Shown one piece after another: positions 1 to 6,674 of a stretch of 23,948 nt of DNA. The notes under the pieces were generated by a model. It ran no database searches and was not told where the DNA came from. It worked only from the letters and a program-made list of their open reading frames with translations. The DNA lies in assembly GCA_964390555.1 (NCBI GenBank), contig CAYMJU010000017.1, positions 1 through 23,948 on the forward strand. Reading direction: 5' to 3'. A program made the position numbers and the translations under genes. Source of the DNA: CAVTWS01 sp964390555. GTDB taxonomy: Bacteria > Actinomycetota > Acidimicrobiia > Acidimicrobiales > SHLQ01. The first letter of the stretch is position 1. Every line of letters starts with the position of its first letter.

Positions 1-308
1 CAGTGGCATTTCTCGACTGTGCTAGCAGGCGAGCGAGACCGATCAGACGTCGAACGTTCACCTAGTGGCGCGCGTTCCTAGAGGGCGAGCCGATAGGCGA
101 GCCCTCCAATGTGACAGTGGCATTTCTCGACTGCGCTAGCAGGCGAGCGAGACCGATCAGACGCCGAACGTTCACCTAGTGGCGCGCGTTCCAATGGGGC
201 GAGCCGATAGGCGAGCCCTCCAATGTGACAGTGGCATTTCTCGACTGTGCTAGCAGGCGAGCGAGACCGATCAGACGTCGAACGTTCACCTAGTGGCGCG
301 CGTTCCAA
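1..308. repeat. 114-bp tandem repeat, about 2.7 copies
   Basis: Three head-to-tail units begin at 1, 115 and 229 with the landmark CAGTGGCATTTCTCGACTG; the third stops near 308, after GCGCGTTCC. The units differ at only a few positions: T/C at unit position 20, GACGTCG/GACGCCG, and a short variable patch around 78-82 and 192-197. The period is 3 x 38, so open frames persist through it, including a minus-strand frame of 38-residue repeats with CHCHIGG. I see no start signal or family for that frame and read it as a by-product of the period. Each full unit holds a small hairpin. The first 357 bases otherwise contain no gene I can support. Confidence 0.9.
81..106. other. Hairpin with symmetric GA/GA internal loop inside the tandem repeat
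   Basis: GAGGGC (81-86) pairs with GCCCTC (101-106). GA (87-88) faces GA (99-100). GCC (89-91) pairs with GGC (96-98) around a GATA loop (92-95). The second copy at 196-219 keeps the inner part exactly, and one outer A-T pair becomes G-T. In RNA the facing GA dinucleotides could form tandem sheared G-A pairs. The third copy ends before this segment. Confidence 0.55.
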
Positions 309-344
309 AGTTGCCTTCCGGACGACCGGGGCCCACCCGGCAGC

Positions 345-350
345 TAGCCT
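345..350 (+). promoter_or_regulatory. -10 box TAGCCT, leaderless start
   Basis: TAGCCT fits the actinobacterial TANNNT -10 consensus and lies 7 nt before the ATG at 358, so transcription would begin at or next to the start codon. I see no clear -35 hexamer and no Shine-Dalgarno sequence. Confidence 0.5.
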
Positions 351-357
351 CGGCCTG

Positions 358-864
358 ATGGTTGACCCGATCGTCGAGCGCCCGGCGATGTCGGACTATG
401 GCGTGCCCGAAGGTCCCGACGGGCTGCTCCCCTGGTCCTGGGCCGAGGAGCGTCTGGTGGCCAGCCGGAATTACTGGGTCGTCACGGCGTCGTCGGTCGC
501 TCGGCCGCACGCCATGCCCGTGTGGGGTGTGTGGTTGCCCGATCCCGGCGAGTTCTGGTTCGGTTGCTCGCCCGACGCCCGCAAGGCCAAAAACCTGCGG
601 GACAACCCGGCGATGGTCGTGACCACCGACGACACCGTCGAGGTGGTGTCGATCGAGGGCCGGGCACGCGCCGTCTCGGGTGCCGAAGCCGAACCGGCGA
701 TTGCCGCCGTCGTCTTCAAGTACGCGGAACCCGGCGGCGAGGAGCAGATGGCCGAGTTCATGGGGACCCATCCCTGGTTCGCGATGGCCCCCGAGCGGGG
801 CTTCGGGATCATCGAGCGCGAGGAGGACTTCGCCCAGCGCGCGACCCGCTGGCGCTGGGCCTGA
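358..864 (+). CDS. PPOX-class (pyridoxamine 5'-phosphate oxidase-like) flavin/F420-binding oxidoreductase
   Basis: The 168-residue product has the split-barrel pattern of the PPOX superfamily. A helix (about 27-36) leads into a strand with YWVVTASSVARPHAMPVWGVW (39-59), then a FWFGCSPDARKAKNLRDNP segment (67-84) typical of the cofactor-phosphate contact, then VEVVSIEGRAR. In actinobacteria such proteins use FMN or F420 to reduce small molecules; the substrate here cannot be read. I chose ATG 358 because a TANNNT box lies 7 nt upstream. ATG 388 is an alternative. The frame stays open back to 247, but that part is translated tandem repeat and is unlikely to be protein. The gene ends 13 nt from the convergent LysE-type gene. 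Confidence 0.85.
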   Translation: MVDPIVERPAMSDYGVPEGPDGLLPWSWAEERLVASRNYWVVTASSVARPHAMPVWGVWLPDPGEFWFGCSPDARKAKNLRDNPAMVVTTDDTVEVVSIEGRARAVSGAEAEPAIAAVVFKYAEPGGEEQMAEFMGTHPWFAMAPERGFGIIEREEDFAQRATRWRWA

Positions 865-877
865 GACCGGCGCTTCG

Positions 878-1504
878 CTAGCCGTGCGACGCGGTGGCGG
901 CGGCCAGGCCGAGACCCACGAACAACGTCCCCGATACGTAGCGGCGCATGATCGGCACGGCTCGGCCCCTCAGCAGAACGGGGCGCAACGCGCTGGCGAT
1001 CAGCGAGTACGACCCGTTGAAGACGGTGGCCAACACCACGAACACGGCACCGAGCACGAGCGACTGCGTGCCGGCGTTGCCCCCATCGGCATCGACGAAC
1101 TGCGGGAAGATCGACAAGAAGAACAGCGCCGTCTTCGGGTTCAGAGCGTTCACGATGATCCCTTGCCGGAACGCCCGGCGGGCCGACATGCCGGGTTGGT
1201 CGGGATCGATGCCGTCGGCCGGCCGCCGGAGCGTCAACGCGCCGGTGACCACGAGGTAGACGACCCCGGCCCACTTCACCACGCTGAACGCCGCGGCCGA
1301 CGTGGCGATCACCGCCGACAATCCCGCGACGGCCGCCGACACCTGGATCACGTCACCCACCTCGAGGCCGACTACTGCCGCGAGCCCGACCCGCCGACCA
1401 TCGGCCAGGCTCCGGTTGAGGGTGAACAGAATCGCGGGACCGGGGATCAGCAACAACACGACGGTTGCGGCGACGAACGCACCGAGGGTCGACGTCGAAG
1501 GCAC
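878..1504 (-). CDS. LysE/RhtB-family amino-acid exporter
   Basis: The product is 208 residues, the usual size for the LysE/RhtB family of small inner-membrane exporters of amino acids or related metabolites. The family's PGP motif sits at the end of the first membrane helix (LLLIPGPAILF, 17-27). The conserved GIIVNALNPKTALFF segment (115-129) marks the next block, and five to six hydrophobic stretches follow the family pattern. The GTG start at 1504 is chosen because TACAGT on the minus strand (1516-1511) lies 6 nt upstream, giving a leaderless mRNA. Longer frames reaching 1651 would lack this signal and add a polar N-terminus before the first helix. The exported substrate is unknown. Confidence 0.88.
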   Translation of the reverse strand: MPSTSTLGAFVAATVVLLLIPGPAILFTLNRSLADGRRVGLAAVVGLEVGDVIQVSAAVAGLSAVIATSAAAFSVVKWAGVVYLVVTGALTLRRPADGIDPDQPGMSARRAFRQGIIVNALNPKTALFFLSIFPQFVDADGGNAGTQSLVLGAVFVVLATVFNGSYSLIASALRPVLLRGRAVPIMRRYVSGTLFVGLGLAAATASHG

Positions 1505-1510
1505 CCCGCG

Positions 1511-1516
1511 ACTGTA
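1511..1516 (-). promoter_or_regulatory. -10 box TACAGT for the LysE-type gene
   Basis: TACAGT on the minus strand ends 6 nt before the GTG at 1504. It matches the TANNNT spacing seen at several other starts in this window. Confidence 0.5.
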
Positions 1517-1555
1517 GGGCCTCCACCGCGGCGCCGGATGGTCGATCATGGAGAC

Positions 1556-2251
1556 ATGGAGTCGACCCGGCTCGCCCTCGACAGCATCGTCGACACGACC
1601 CGCCGCCTCGAGGCGCGGGTGGCGGACAGGTTCCCCGAGCGCGGCATCCACCGCATCGTTCGGGACCTGGCCGCGCTCGCCGCTGACACGGGCACCCGGC
1701 TCGAACGCCTGAACCGGCCCCGGTGGCGGGCTCGTCTGCTCGTCGGCGGTTTCGTGGCGCTCGCGGCCGTGCTCGTGATCGTGGCCGCGACCGTCGCCGA
1801 CAACACGAGCGTCGACGGGCTCGACGAGTGGCTACAGATCGTCGAGAGCGCGATCCAGGACCTCGTCTTCGTCGGCGCGGCGGGAGTGTTCCTCTACGGT
1901 GTCGAAGGGCGCTTGCGCCGCCGCGATGCCCTCGCCGACCTGCACCGGTTGCGATCGCTCGCCCACGTGATCGACATGCATCAGCTCACCAAGGACCCGG
2001 AGTCCCTGGCCGCCGGCTACCAGCCGACCGCCAGCTCGCCCGAGCGGGTCATGACGCGGGCCGATCTCGGCCGTTACCTCGACTACTGCTCCGAGATGCT
2101 GTCGCTCACGAGCAAGCTGGCCGCGCTCTATTCGCAGCAATCGACCGACCCGGTGGTCCTGGGGGCCGTCCGCGAGATCCAAGAGCTGACCCTCGGCCTG
2201 TCCGCCAAGATCTGGCAAAAGCTCACCATCCTCGACGCAAGCGCTGAATGA
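1556..2251 (+). CDS. Unrecognised membrane protein, two predicted helices
   Basis: I do not recognise this 231-residue product. A polar, probably helical N-terminus (1-58, regular Leu/Arg/Glu spacing) precedes a strong membrane helix at 61-81 (LLVGGFVALAAVLVIVAATVA). A shorter hydrophobic stretch at about 101-116 follows, and then a long charged cytoplasmic-type region rich in Leu and Arg that could form a coiled coil. There is no enzymatic motif. ATG 1556 has GGAG just upstream, though close; ATG 1538 in the same frame is an alternative. The last codons and the TGA lie within the 36-bp palindromic repeat at 2239-2322. The gene is divergent from the LysE-type exporter, with about 50 bp between starts. 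Confidence 0.7.
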   Translation: MESTRLALDSIVDTTRRLEARVADRFPERGIHRIVRDLAALAADTGTRLERLNRPRWRARLLVGGFVALAAVLVIVAATVADNTSVDGLDEWLQIVESAIQDLVFVGAAGVFLYGVEGRLRRRDALADLHRLRSLAHVIDMHQLTKDPESLAAGYQPTASSPERVMTRADLGRYLDYCSEMLSLTSKLAALYSQQSTDPVVLGAVREIQELTLGLSAKIWQKLTILDASAE

Positions 2252-2322
2252 CGTTGCTGGTCTGCGTTCAGCGCAAGCGCTGAACGGCGTTGCTGGTCCG
2301 CGTTCAGCGCAAGCGCTGAACG
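2239..2322. repeat. 36-bp direct repeat carrying 10-bp inverted arms, 2.3 copies; probable two-way terminator
   Basis: Units start at 2239, 2275 and 2311 (partial), each opening with AAGCGCTGAA. Across each junction the sequence is a near-perfect palindrome: CGTTCAGCGC, AA, GCGCTGAACG at 2265-2286 and again at 2301-2322. Both convergent genes end inside it, with the plus-strand TGA at 2249-2251 and the minus-strand TGA at 2306-2304. The hairpins read the same on both strands and could stop transcription from either side; there is no T-tract. Confidence 0.75.
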
Positions 2323-3506
2323 ACCATGGCCAGGCCTTGGCCGCCGCCGACGCACATCGACTCGACGCCCCACTCGAGGTCGGCGTCGTCGAGGCCGTTG
2401 AGCAGCGTGGTCATGATCCGGGCCCCGGTCATGCCGAACGGGTGGCCGAGGGCGATGGCCCCTCCGTTGACGTTCAGTCGGTCCAGCGGGATGCCGAGCT
2501 CGTCGGCCGACGGCACGACCTGAGCGGCGAAGGCCTCGTTGATCTCGAAGCGGTCGATGTCGGCCACGGTCATGCCAGCCCGCTTCAGAGCGAGCTTGAT
2601 CGCCTCGACCGGGCCGAGACCCATGATCTCGGGACTGAGGGCGGTGACCCCGGTCGCCACAACCCGCGCCAGCGGCGTGATGCCGAGGTCGCGGGCGCGG
2701 GTGTCACTCATCACGACGACCGCCGCCGCGCCGTCGTTGAGTGGGCACGCATTCCCGGCGGTCACGGTGCCGTCGGGGCGGAACACCGGCTTGAGGCCCG
2801 ACAGCGATTCGACGGTCGTACCCTCGCGGATACCGTCGTCGGTGGACACCACGGTGCCATCGAGAAGCGTGTACGGCGAGATCTCCCGCTCGAAGAAGCC
2901 ACGTTTCTGCGCCGCTTCGGCCCGGTTCTGCGACAAGCACGCGAACTCGTCCTGGCGCTGGCGGCTGACGTTCTTGTACTGGGCCACGTTCTCGGCCGTC
3001 TGACCCATGGCGATGTAGATGTCGGGCAGGCCGGCGAGCGGACCCCACGCGGACGTACCCCCACCGGTTCGGCCGTCCGTGCGGGCCTGGGCGTCGGCGA
3101 ACTTGGCGTTCTTGGGACCGCCGTCGGCCATGCCGAGCATGAACCGGCTGGCGGTCTCGACGCCACCGGCGACGATCACGTCGTGCTCGCCGGCCTTGAT
3201 GGCGTGGGCGGCCTGGCGGATGGCCTGGAGCGACGACGAGCAGTACCGGTTGACGGTCACGCCAGGGGCATCGAGGCCGGCGAGTAGCGCCGACACGCGG
3301 GCGATGTTGTAGCCGGACTCGCCGCCCGGCTGGCCGCAACCCCAGATGACGTCCTCGACGTCGGCCGAACCGATCGCCCCCACCTTGGCGAGCGCCTCGG
3401 TGATCGCGAACGCCGACAGATCGTCGGGTCGGGCCTCGGCCAGCGAGCCCTTGACGGCTCGGCCGATCGGCGTGCGGGCGGTGGCGACGATCACTGCTTC
3501 AGGCAT
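2304..3506 (-). CDS. Thiolase (acetyl-CoA C-acyltransferase family)
   Basis: This 400-residue protein has the length and residues of a degradative or biosynthetic thiolase, which cleaves or forms 3-ketoacyl-CoA with CoA. The N-terminus AVIVATARTPIGRA is typical. The acyl-accepting Cys89 is in VNRYCSSSLQAI, His355 in GGAIALGHPFGMTGAR and the second catalytic cysteine, Cys385, in ESMCVGGGQG. All three active-site residues are present, so the enzyme should be active. The CSSSLQAI form and overall pattern resemble FadA-type beta-oxidation thiolases, but chain-length preference cannot be read. ATG 3506 is the natural start; TAGAAC (3518-3513), one base off TANNNT, lies 6 nt upstream. The stop lies inside the palindromic repeat. 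Confidence 0.93.
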   Translation of the reverse strand: MPEAVIVATARTPIGRAVKGSLAEARPDDLSAFAITEALAKVGAIGSADVEDVIWGCGQPGGESGYNIARVSALLAGLDAPGVTVNRYCSSSLQAIRQAAHAIKAGEHDVIVAGGVETASRFMLGMADGGPKNAKFADAQARTDGRTGGGTSAWGPLAGLPDIYIAMGQTAENVAQYKNVSRQRQDEFACLSQNRAEAAQKRGFFEREISPYTLLDGTVVSTDDGIREGTTVESLSGLKPVFRPDGTVTAGNACPLNDGAAAVVVMSDTRARDLGITPLARVVATGVTALSPEIMGLGPVEAIKLALKRAGMTVADIDRFEINEAFAAQVVPSADELGIPLDRLNVNGGAIALGHPFGMTGARIMTTLLNGLDDADLEWGVESMCVGGGQGLAMVVQRLR

Positions 3507-3532
3507 GCAGATGTTCTATCGCTCCCCCTTGC

Positions 3533-3583
3533 CGAATAACGCGAATTCGCCTACGGCTGAGGTAGGCGAATTCGCGTTATTCG
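3533..3583. terminator. Perfect 22-bp inverted repeat, 7-nt loop
   Basis: The left arm, 3533-3554, begins CGAATAACGC and ends TTCGCCTAC. The right arm, 3562-3583, is its exact reverse complement, and the loop is GGCTGAG (3555-3561). Each arm also contains the palindrome GCGAATTCGC. It starts 16 nt after the minus-strand stop codon of the amidohydrolase gene and lies just upstream of the thiolase start. Position suggests a terminator for the former. It could also be an operator near the thiolase promoter or a dispersed palindromic element. There is no T-tract. Confidence 0.6.
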
Positions 3584-3599
3584 CTGGTCTCGGGAAGCG

Positions 3600-5330
3600 C
3601 TAGATGAGCGATGCCGTGGCGGTGTCGCGGCCGGAGCGGAGCACGGTGCCGGGGCGGGCATCGGTATAGGCCCCGTCGGCCACGATCTCGACGCCGTTGC
3701 ACAACACCGACCGGATGCCGGTGGCCTCGGCGTAGAGCCGCGCGATCCCGCCGGGCAGGTCATAGCGCATCGACAGCGGGTCCGAGCCGATGGCGGTCTC
3801 GTCGACGATGACGACGTCGCCGTGGAAGCCCGGCGCCAGGCGGCCGCGGTCGCGGAGACCGTACAGATCGGCCGGGACCTGGGTGAGCAGGTGCACGGCC
3901 TCCTCGAGCGAGATGAGCTCGTGCTCGCGCACGGCGCCGGCCAGCAATCGGGTGGTGTAGTTGAAGGTGCCGAACAAGTCGAGGTGGGCACCGGCGTCGG
4001 ACGCACCGATCACCGCCCGACCGTCGCGCCAGACGCCGATGCGCGCCTCCCAGTCGGCCCGGCTCTGCTCCGGGTCGCCACGACCGAACGACGTGAGCAA
4101 CTCGTCGGCGAGTGCGATGTCGAGCAGCGCGTCGAACGGGTCGACACCGAGCTCGGCGGCGATGTCGCCGACCTCGCGGTTCCGGAAGCGCTCGTTCTGG
4201 GGGTCCTTCACGTCGAAGATCGTGTACCCGTCCCACTTGGACATGCCGCGCAGTGGCCCGGGCTCGGACTTGGCGAGGGCGTCGAGGCGTCGACGCTCGG
4301 CCGGGTCGGCCAGGCGCCGCATCTTCTCGGCTCGGGGCAGGAGCATTACCTCCTCCCAGTCGGGGAGGGCGTCGAGCACGAAGCCGCTCGCGAAGCTGAG
4401 CCGCAGACCGAACCCCATCGGCACGGTGAGGGCGACAACCTTGCCGCCCTTGGCCCGGGCCACGTCGCCGGCCTTGAGCTGGTGGTAGGCGTGTTCGACG
4501 TTGGCCGCGTTCACCGAGAGCACGTTCCAGTTCAGCTGACGTCCCGCCGCGACCGACATGTCGGCCATCAGGTCGAAGTGCTGCTGCTCCATCGGCCCGA
4601 CCGTCGGGATGAACTCGAGCGATGTGCCGGCGTGGCGGTTCACGACCCGGCACAGCTCGATGACCTCGGCGCGGCTGGCGTAGCGGCTCGGCACCATGTG
4701 GCCGTCGGCGTCGTTGTGCGTTCGCGCCCACGACGACGAGAAGCCGAGGCCGCCGGCGGCCAGGCCGTCGTCGAGCAGGCGGCTCATCGCGGCGAGCTCG
4801 TCGGCGGTCGCCTCGCGCTCGTGGGCGGCTTCGCCCATCACGACGCGCCGGATGGCCGAGTGGCCGACCATGAACCCGAGGTTGATCGTGGGGTCGCGCC
4901 GCTGGACCGCGTCGAGGTATTCGCCGGTCGTGGTCCACTCACCCCACGGCACACCGATCTCGAGCGACTCGAGCGGCATGCCCTCGACCCGCGCCAGCAT
5001 GCGCTTCAGGTACTCGCCGTCGGCGGGGTCCGCGGAAAGTGGTGCGATCGTGAAGCCGCAATTGCCCGCCAAGGCTGTGGTGACGCCGTGCAGCGGCGAC
5101 GGGCCGACGGTCGGATCCCAGAACACCTGGGCGTCGATGTGGGTGTGGACGTCGACGAACCCCGGGCACACGGCGGCTCCCGAGGCGTCGATCGTCTGCC
5201 TGGTGTCGGCCGGATCGGGAACGTCGCCGACGGCGACGACGCGGCCGTCAGCGATGGCCACGTCGCCGGAGCGTCGTGGCGCGCCGGTCCCGTCGATGAT
5301 GTCGCCGCCGCGAATGACCACGTCGTACAT
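3600..5330 (-). CDS. Amidohydrolase, N-acyl-D-amino-acid deacylase (D-aminoacylase)-like
   Basis: The 576-residue product starts with the small beta domain MYDVVIRGGDIIDGTG and has the metal-site motif HTHID (62-66), followed by LHGVTTALAGNCGFTIAP (80-97). The GNCG cysteine (Cys91) is the metal-bridging cysteine known from D-aminoacylases. Later GASDAGAHLDLFGTF supplies the catalytic Asp region, and the C-terminal RGRLAPGFHGDVVIVD closes the beta domain. Such enzymes hydrolyse N-acyl-D-amino acids or related cyclic amides. The protein is about 80-90 residues longer than classical D-aminoacylases, so the substrate may differ. ATG 5330 has GAGGAGG at the right distance (5343-5337). Upstream in-frame codons run through the divergent promoter region and are not used. 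Confidence 0.85.
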   Translation of the reverse strand: MYDVVIRGGDIIDGTGAPRRSGDVAIADGRVVAVGDVPDPADTRQTIDASGAAVCPGFVDVHTHIDAQVFWDPTVGPSPLHGVTTALAGNCGFTIAPLSADPADGEYLKRMLARVEGMPLESLEIGVPWGEWTTTGEYLDAVQRRDPTINLGFMVGHSAIRRVVMGEAAHEREATADELAAMSRLLDDGLAAGGLGFSSSWARTHNDADGHMVPSRYASRAEVIELCRVVNRHAGTSLEFIPTVGPMEQQHFDLMADMSVAAGRQLNWNVLSVNAANVEHAYHQLKAGDVARAKGGKVVALTVPMGFGLRLSFASGFVLDALPDWEEVMLLPRAEKMRRLADPAERRRLDALAKSEPGPLRGMSKWDGYTIFDVKDPQNERFRNREVGDIAAELGVDPFDALLDIALADELLTSFGRGDPEQSRADWEARIGVWRDGRAVIGASDAGAHLDLFGTFNYTTRLLAGAVREHELISLEEAVHLLTQVPADLYGLRDRGRLAPGFHGDVVIVDETAIGSDPLSMRYDLPGGIARLYAEATGIRSVLCNGVEIVADGAYTDARPGTVLRSGRDTATASLI

Positions 5331-5361
5331 CGCTGCCTCCTCGATCGGAAATCTGGTGGCG

Positions 5362-5367
5362 ACACTA
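5362..5367 (-). promoter_or_regulatory. -10 box TAGTGT for the D-aminoacylase-like gene
   Basis: TAGTGT on the minus strand lies about 31 nt before ATG 5330. This leaves a short leader that contains the GAGGAGG ribosome binding site. It shares a 76-bp divergent region with the plus-strand box at 5394. Confidence 0.4.
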
Positions 5368-5393
5368 CTTCGTCCCCGCGGGAGGCCCTCAGT

Positions 5394-5399
5394 TACGAT
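5394..5399 (+). promoter_or_regulatory. -10 box TACGAT, leaderless start
   Basis: TACGAT is followed after 7 nt by the GTG at 5407. There is no Shine-Dalgarno sequence between them. Only 26 bp separate it from the minus-strand box at 5362-5367. Confidence 0.5.
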
Positions 5400-5406
5400 C
5401 CTGGTC

Positions 5407-6669
5407 GTGATCGATATCCCCCGCATCATCTCCGTCGACGACCACGTCGTCGAACCGCCGAACGTCTGGACCGATCGGCTGCCCGCCAAGTGGCGAGACC
5501 GCGGCCCGCGAGTCGAGCGGGACACGGCGGCGTTCGTGTTCGTCGGCGGCACGTTCACCTACGAGAAGGGCCGGGCCGGCGACGCCCTCTGCGACTGGTG
5601 GATCTACGACGACCTCGTCTACCCGTCGCCCCGGTTGTCGGCGGCGGCCGGGTTCGACCGCAGCGAGGTGACCGTCGTGCCGATCACCTTCGACGAGATG
5701 CGGCCGGGGTGCTGGCAGGTCGAGGCCCGCATCGATGACATGGAGATGAACCACATGTCGGCGTCGCTGTGCTTCCCGACGTTCGCCCGGTTCTGCGGGC
5801 AGACCTTCGCCGAGCGCGCCGACAAGGAGCTGGCCGACCTGTGCGTGAAGGCCTACAACGACTGGATGATCGACGAGTGGTGCGGCGAGTCGCGCGGCCG
5901 GCTCGTCCCGCTGTGCCTCATCCAACTGTGGGATCCGCGTCTGGCGGCCGCGGAGGTGCGGCGCGTCGCCGATCGGGGCGTACGGGCCATCGCCTTCTCC
6001 GAGAACCCCTTCCACCTCGGACTGCCGTCCATGCACGACTCCGGTCGACACTGGGACCCGCTGCTCGCTTCGTGCGAGGAGAGCGGCGTGGTCATCAACA
6101 TGCACATCGGCTCGTCGTCGAAGATGCCGTCGACGTCGGCCGACGCGCCACCACTCATCGGGTCGGCGCTCACCTTCGTCAATTCGATGGGGTCGATGCT
6201 CGACTGGATCATGTCGGGCGTGTTCGACCGCTTTCCTCGGCTGAAGATCGCCTACAGCGAGGGCCAGGTCGGCTGGATGCCCTACCTGCTCGAGCGGGCC
6301 GACAAGGTCTGGGAGGACAACCGGGCCTGGGGCAACGTGAAGATCGAGCGGCCCCCATCGACCTACGTGAAGGATCACATCTGGGGGTGCATCTTCGACG
6401 ACGAGCACGGGCTCGCGAACCGCGACGTGATCGGCATGTCCCAGATCTGCTTCGAGACCGACTATCCGCATTCCGACAGCACGTGGCCGCACAGCCGCGC
6501 GACGGCGGCCAAGATCTGCCAGACCGCCGGACTGTCCGACGACGAGACCTACCTGCTGATTCGCGGCAACGCCATCGCGCTGTACGACCTCGATGTCGAG
6601 ACGCTGCCGGACTGCTCCGACCGCGACCGCGCGTTCGCGGCCTCCCTGAAGAACGCCCCGAAAGGTTGA
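5407..6669 (+). CDS. Amidohydrolase-2 family metal-dependent hydrolase/decarboxylase
   Basis: The 420-residue TIM-barrel protein belongs to the amidohydrolase-2 (ACMSD-like) group, whose members hydrolyse or decarboxylate aromatic or semialdehyde acids using one metal ion. In place of the usual HxH it has DDHVVE (11-16). Further likely ligands are His233 (INMHIGSS), Glu285 (AYSEGQVGW) and Asp352 with His355 in ETDYPHSDSTWP. This set is typical of a large actinobacterial subfamily with no settled substrate. The GTG start at 5407 follows a TANNNT box by 7 nt; the in-frame sequence further upstream is antisense to the neighbouring gene. An aldehyde dehydrogenase begins 5 nt after the stop, so the two probably act in one pathway. 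Confidence 0.85.
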   Translation: MIDIPRIISVDDHVVEPPNVWTDRLPAKWRDRGPRVERDTAAFVFVGGTFTYEKGRAGDALCDWWIYDDLVYPSPRLSAAAGFDRSEVTVVPITFDEMRPGCWQVEARIDDMEMNHMSASLCFPTFARFCGQTFAERADKELADLCVKAYNDWMIDEWCGESRGRLVPLCLIQLWDPRLAAAEVRRVADRGVRAIAFSENPFHLGLPSMHDSGRHWDPLLASCEESGVVINMHIGSSSKMPSTSADAPPLIGSALTFVNSMGSMLDWIMSGVFDRFPRLKIAYSEGQVGWMPYLLERADKVWEDNRAWGNVKIERPPSTYVKDHIWGCIFDDEHGLANRDVIGMSQICFETDYPHSDSTWPHSRATAAKICQTAGLSDDETYLLIRGNAIALYDLDVETLPDCSDRDRAFAASLKNAPKG

Positions 6670-6674
6670 CGTCG

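Noticed and set aside
78..308. Minus-strand 38-residue repeat protein with CHCHIGG motif
   Set aside because: No start signal, no homology I recognise, and the frame follows from the 114-bp period.
1..308. CRISPR array
   Set aside because: The units are contiguous 114-bp copies with no short repeat alternating with unique spacers, and no cas genes are present.
247..357. Upstream extension of the PPOX-class gene
   Set aside because: This part is translated tandem repeat; a -10 box directly before ATG 358 supports the shorter start.
3822..5738. Long plus-strand open frame of over 600 codons
   Set aside because: It is antisense to the D-aminoacylase-like gene, which has clear motifs and a ribosome binding site; high-GC coding DNA creates such mirrors.
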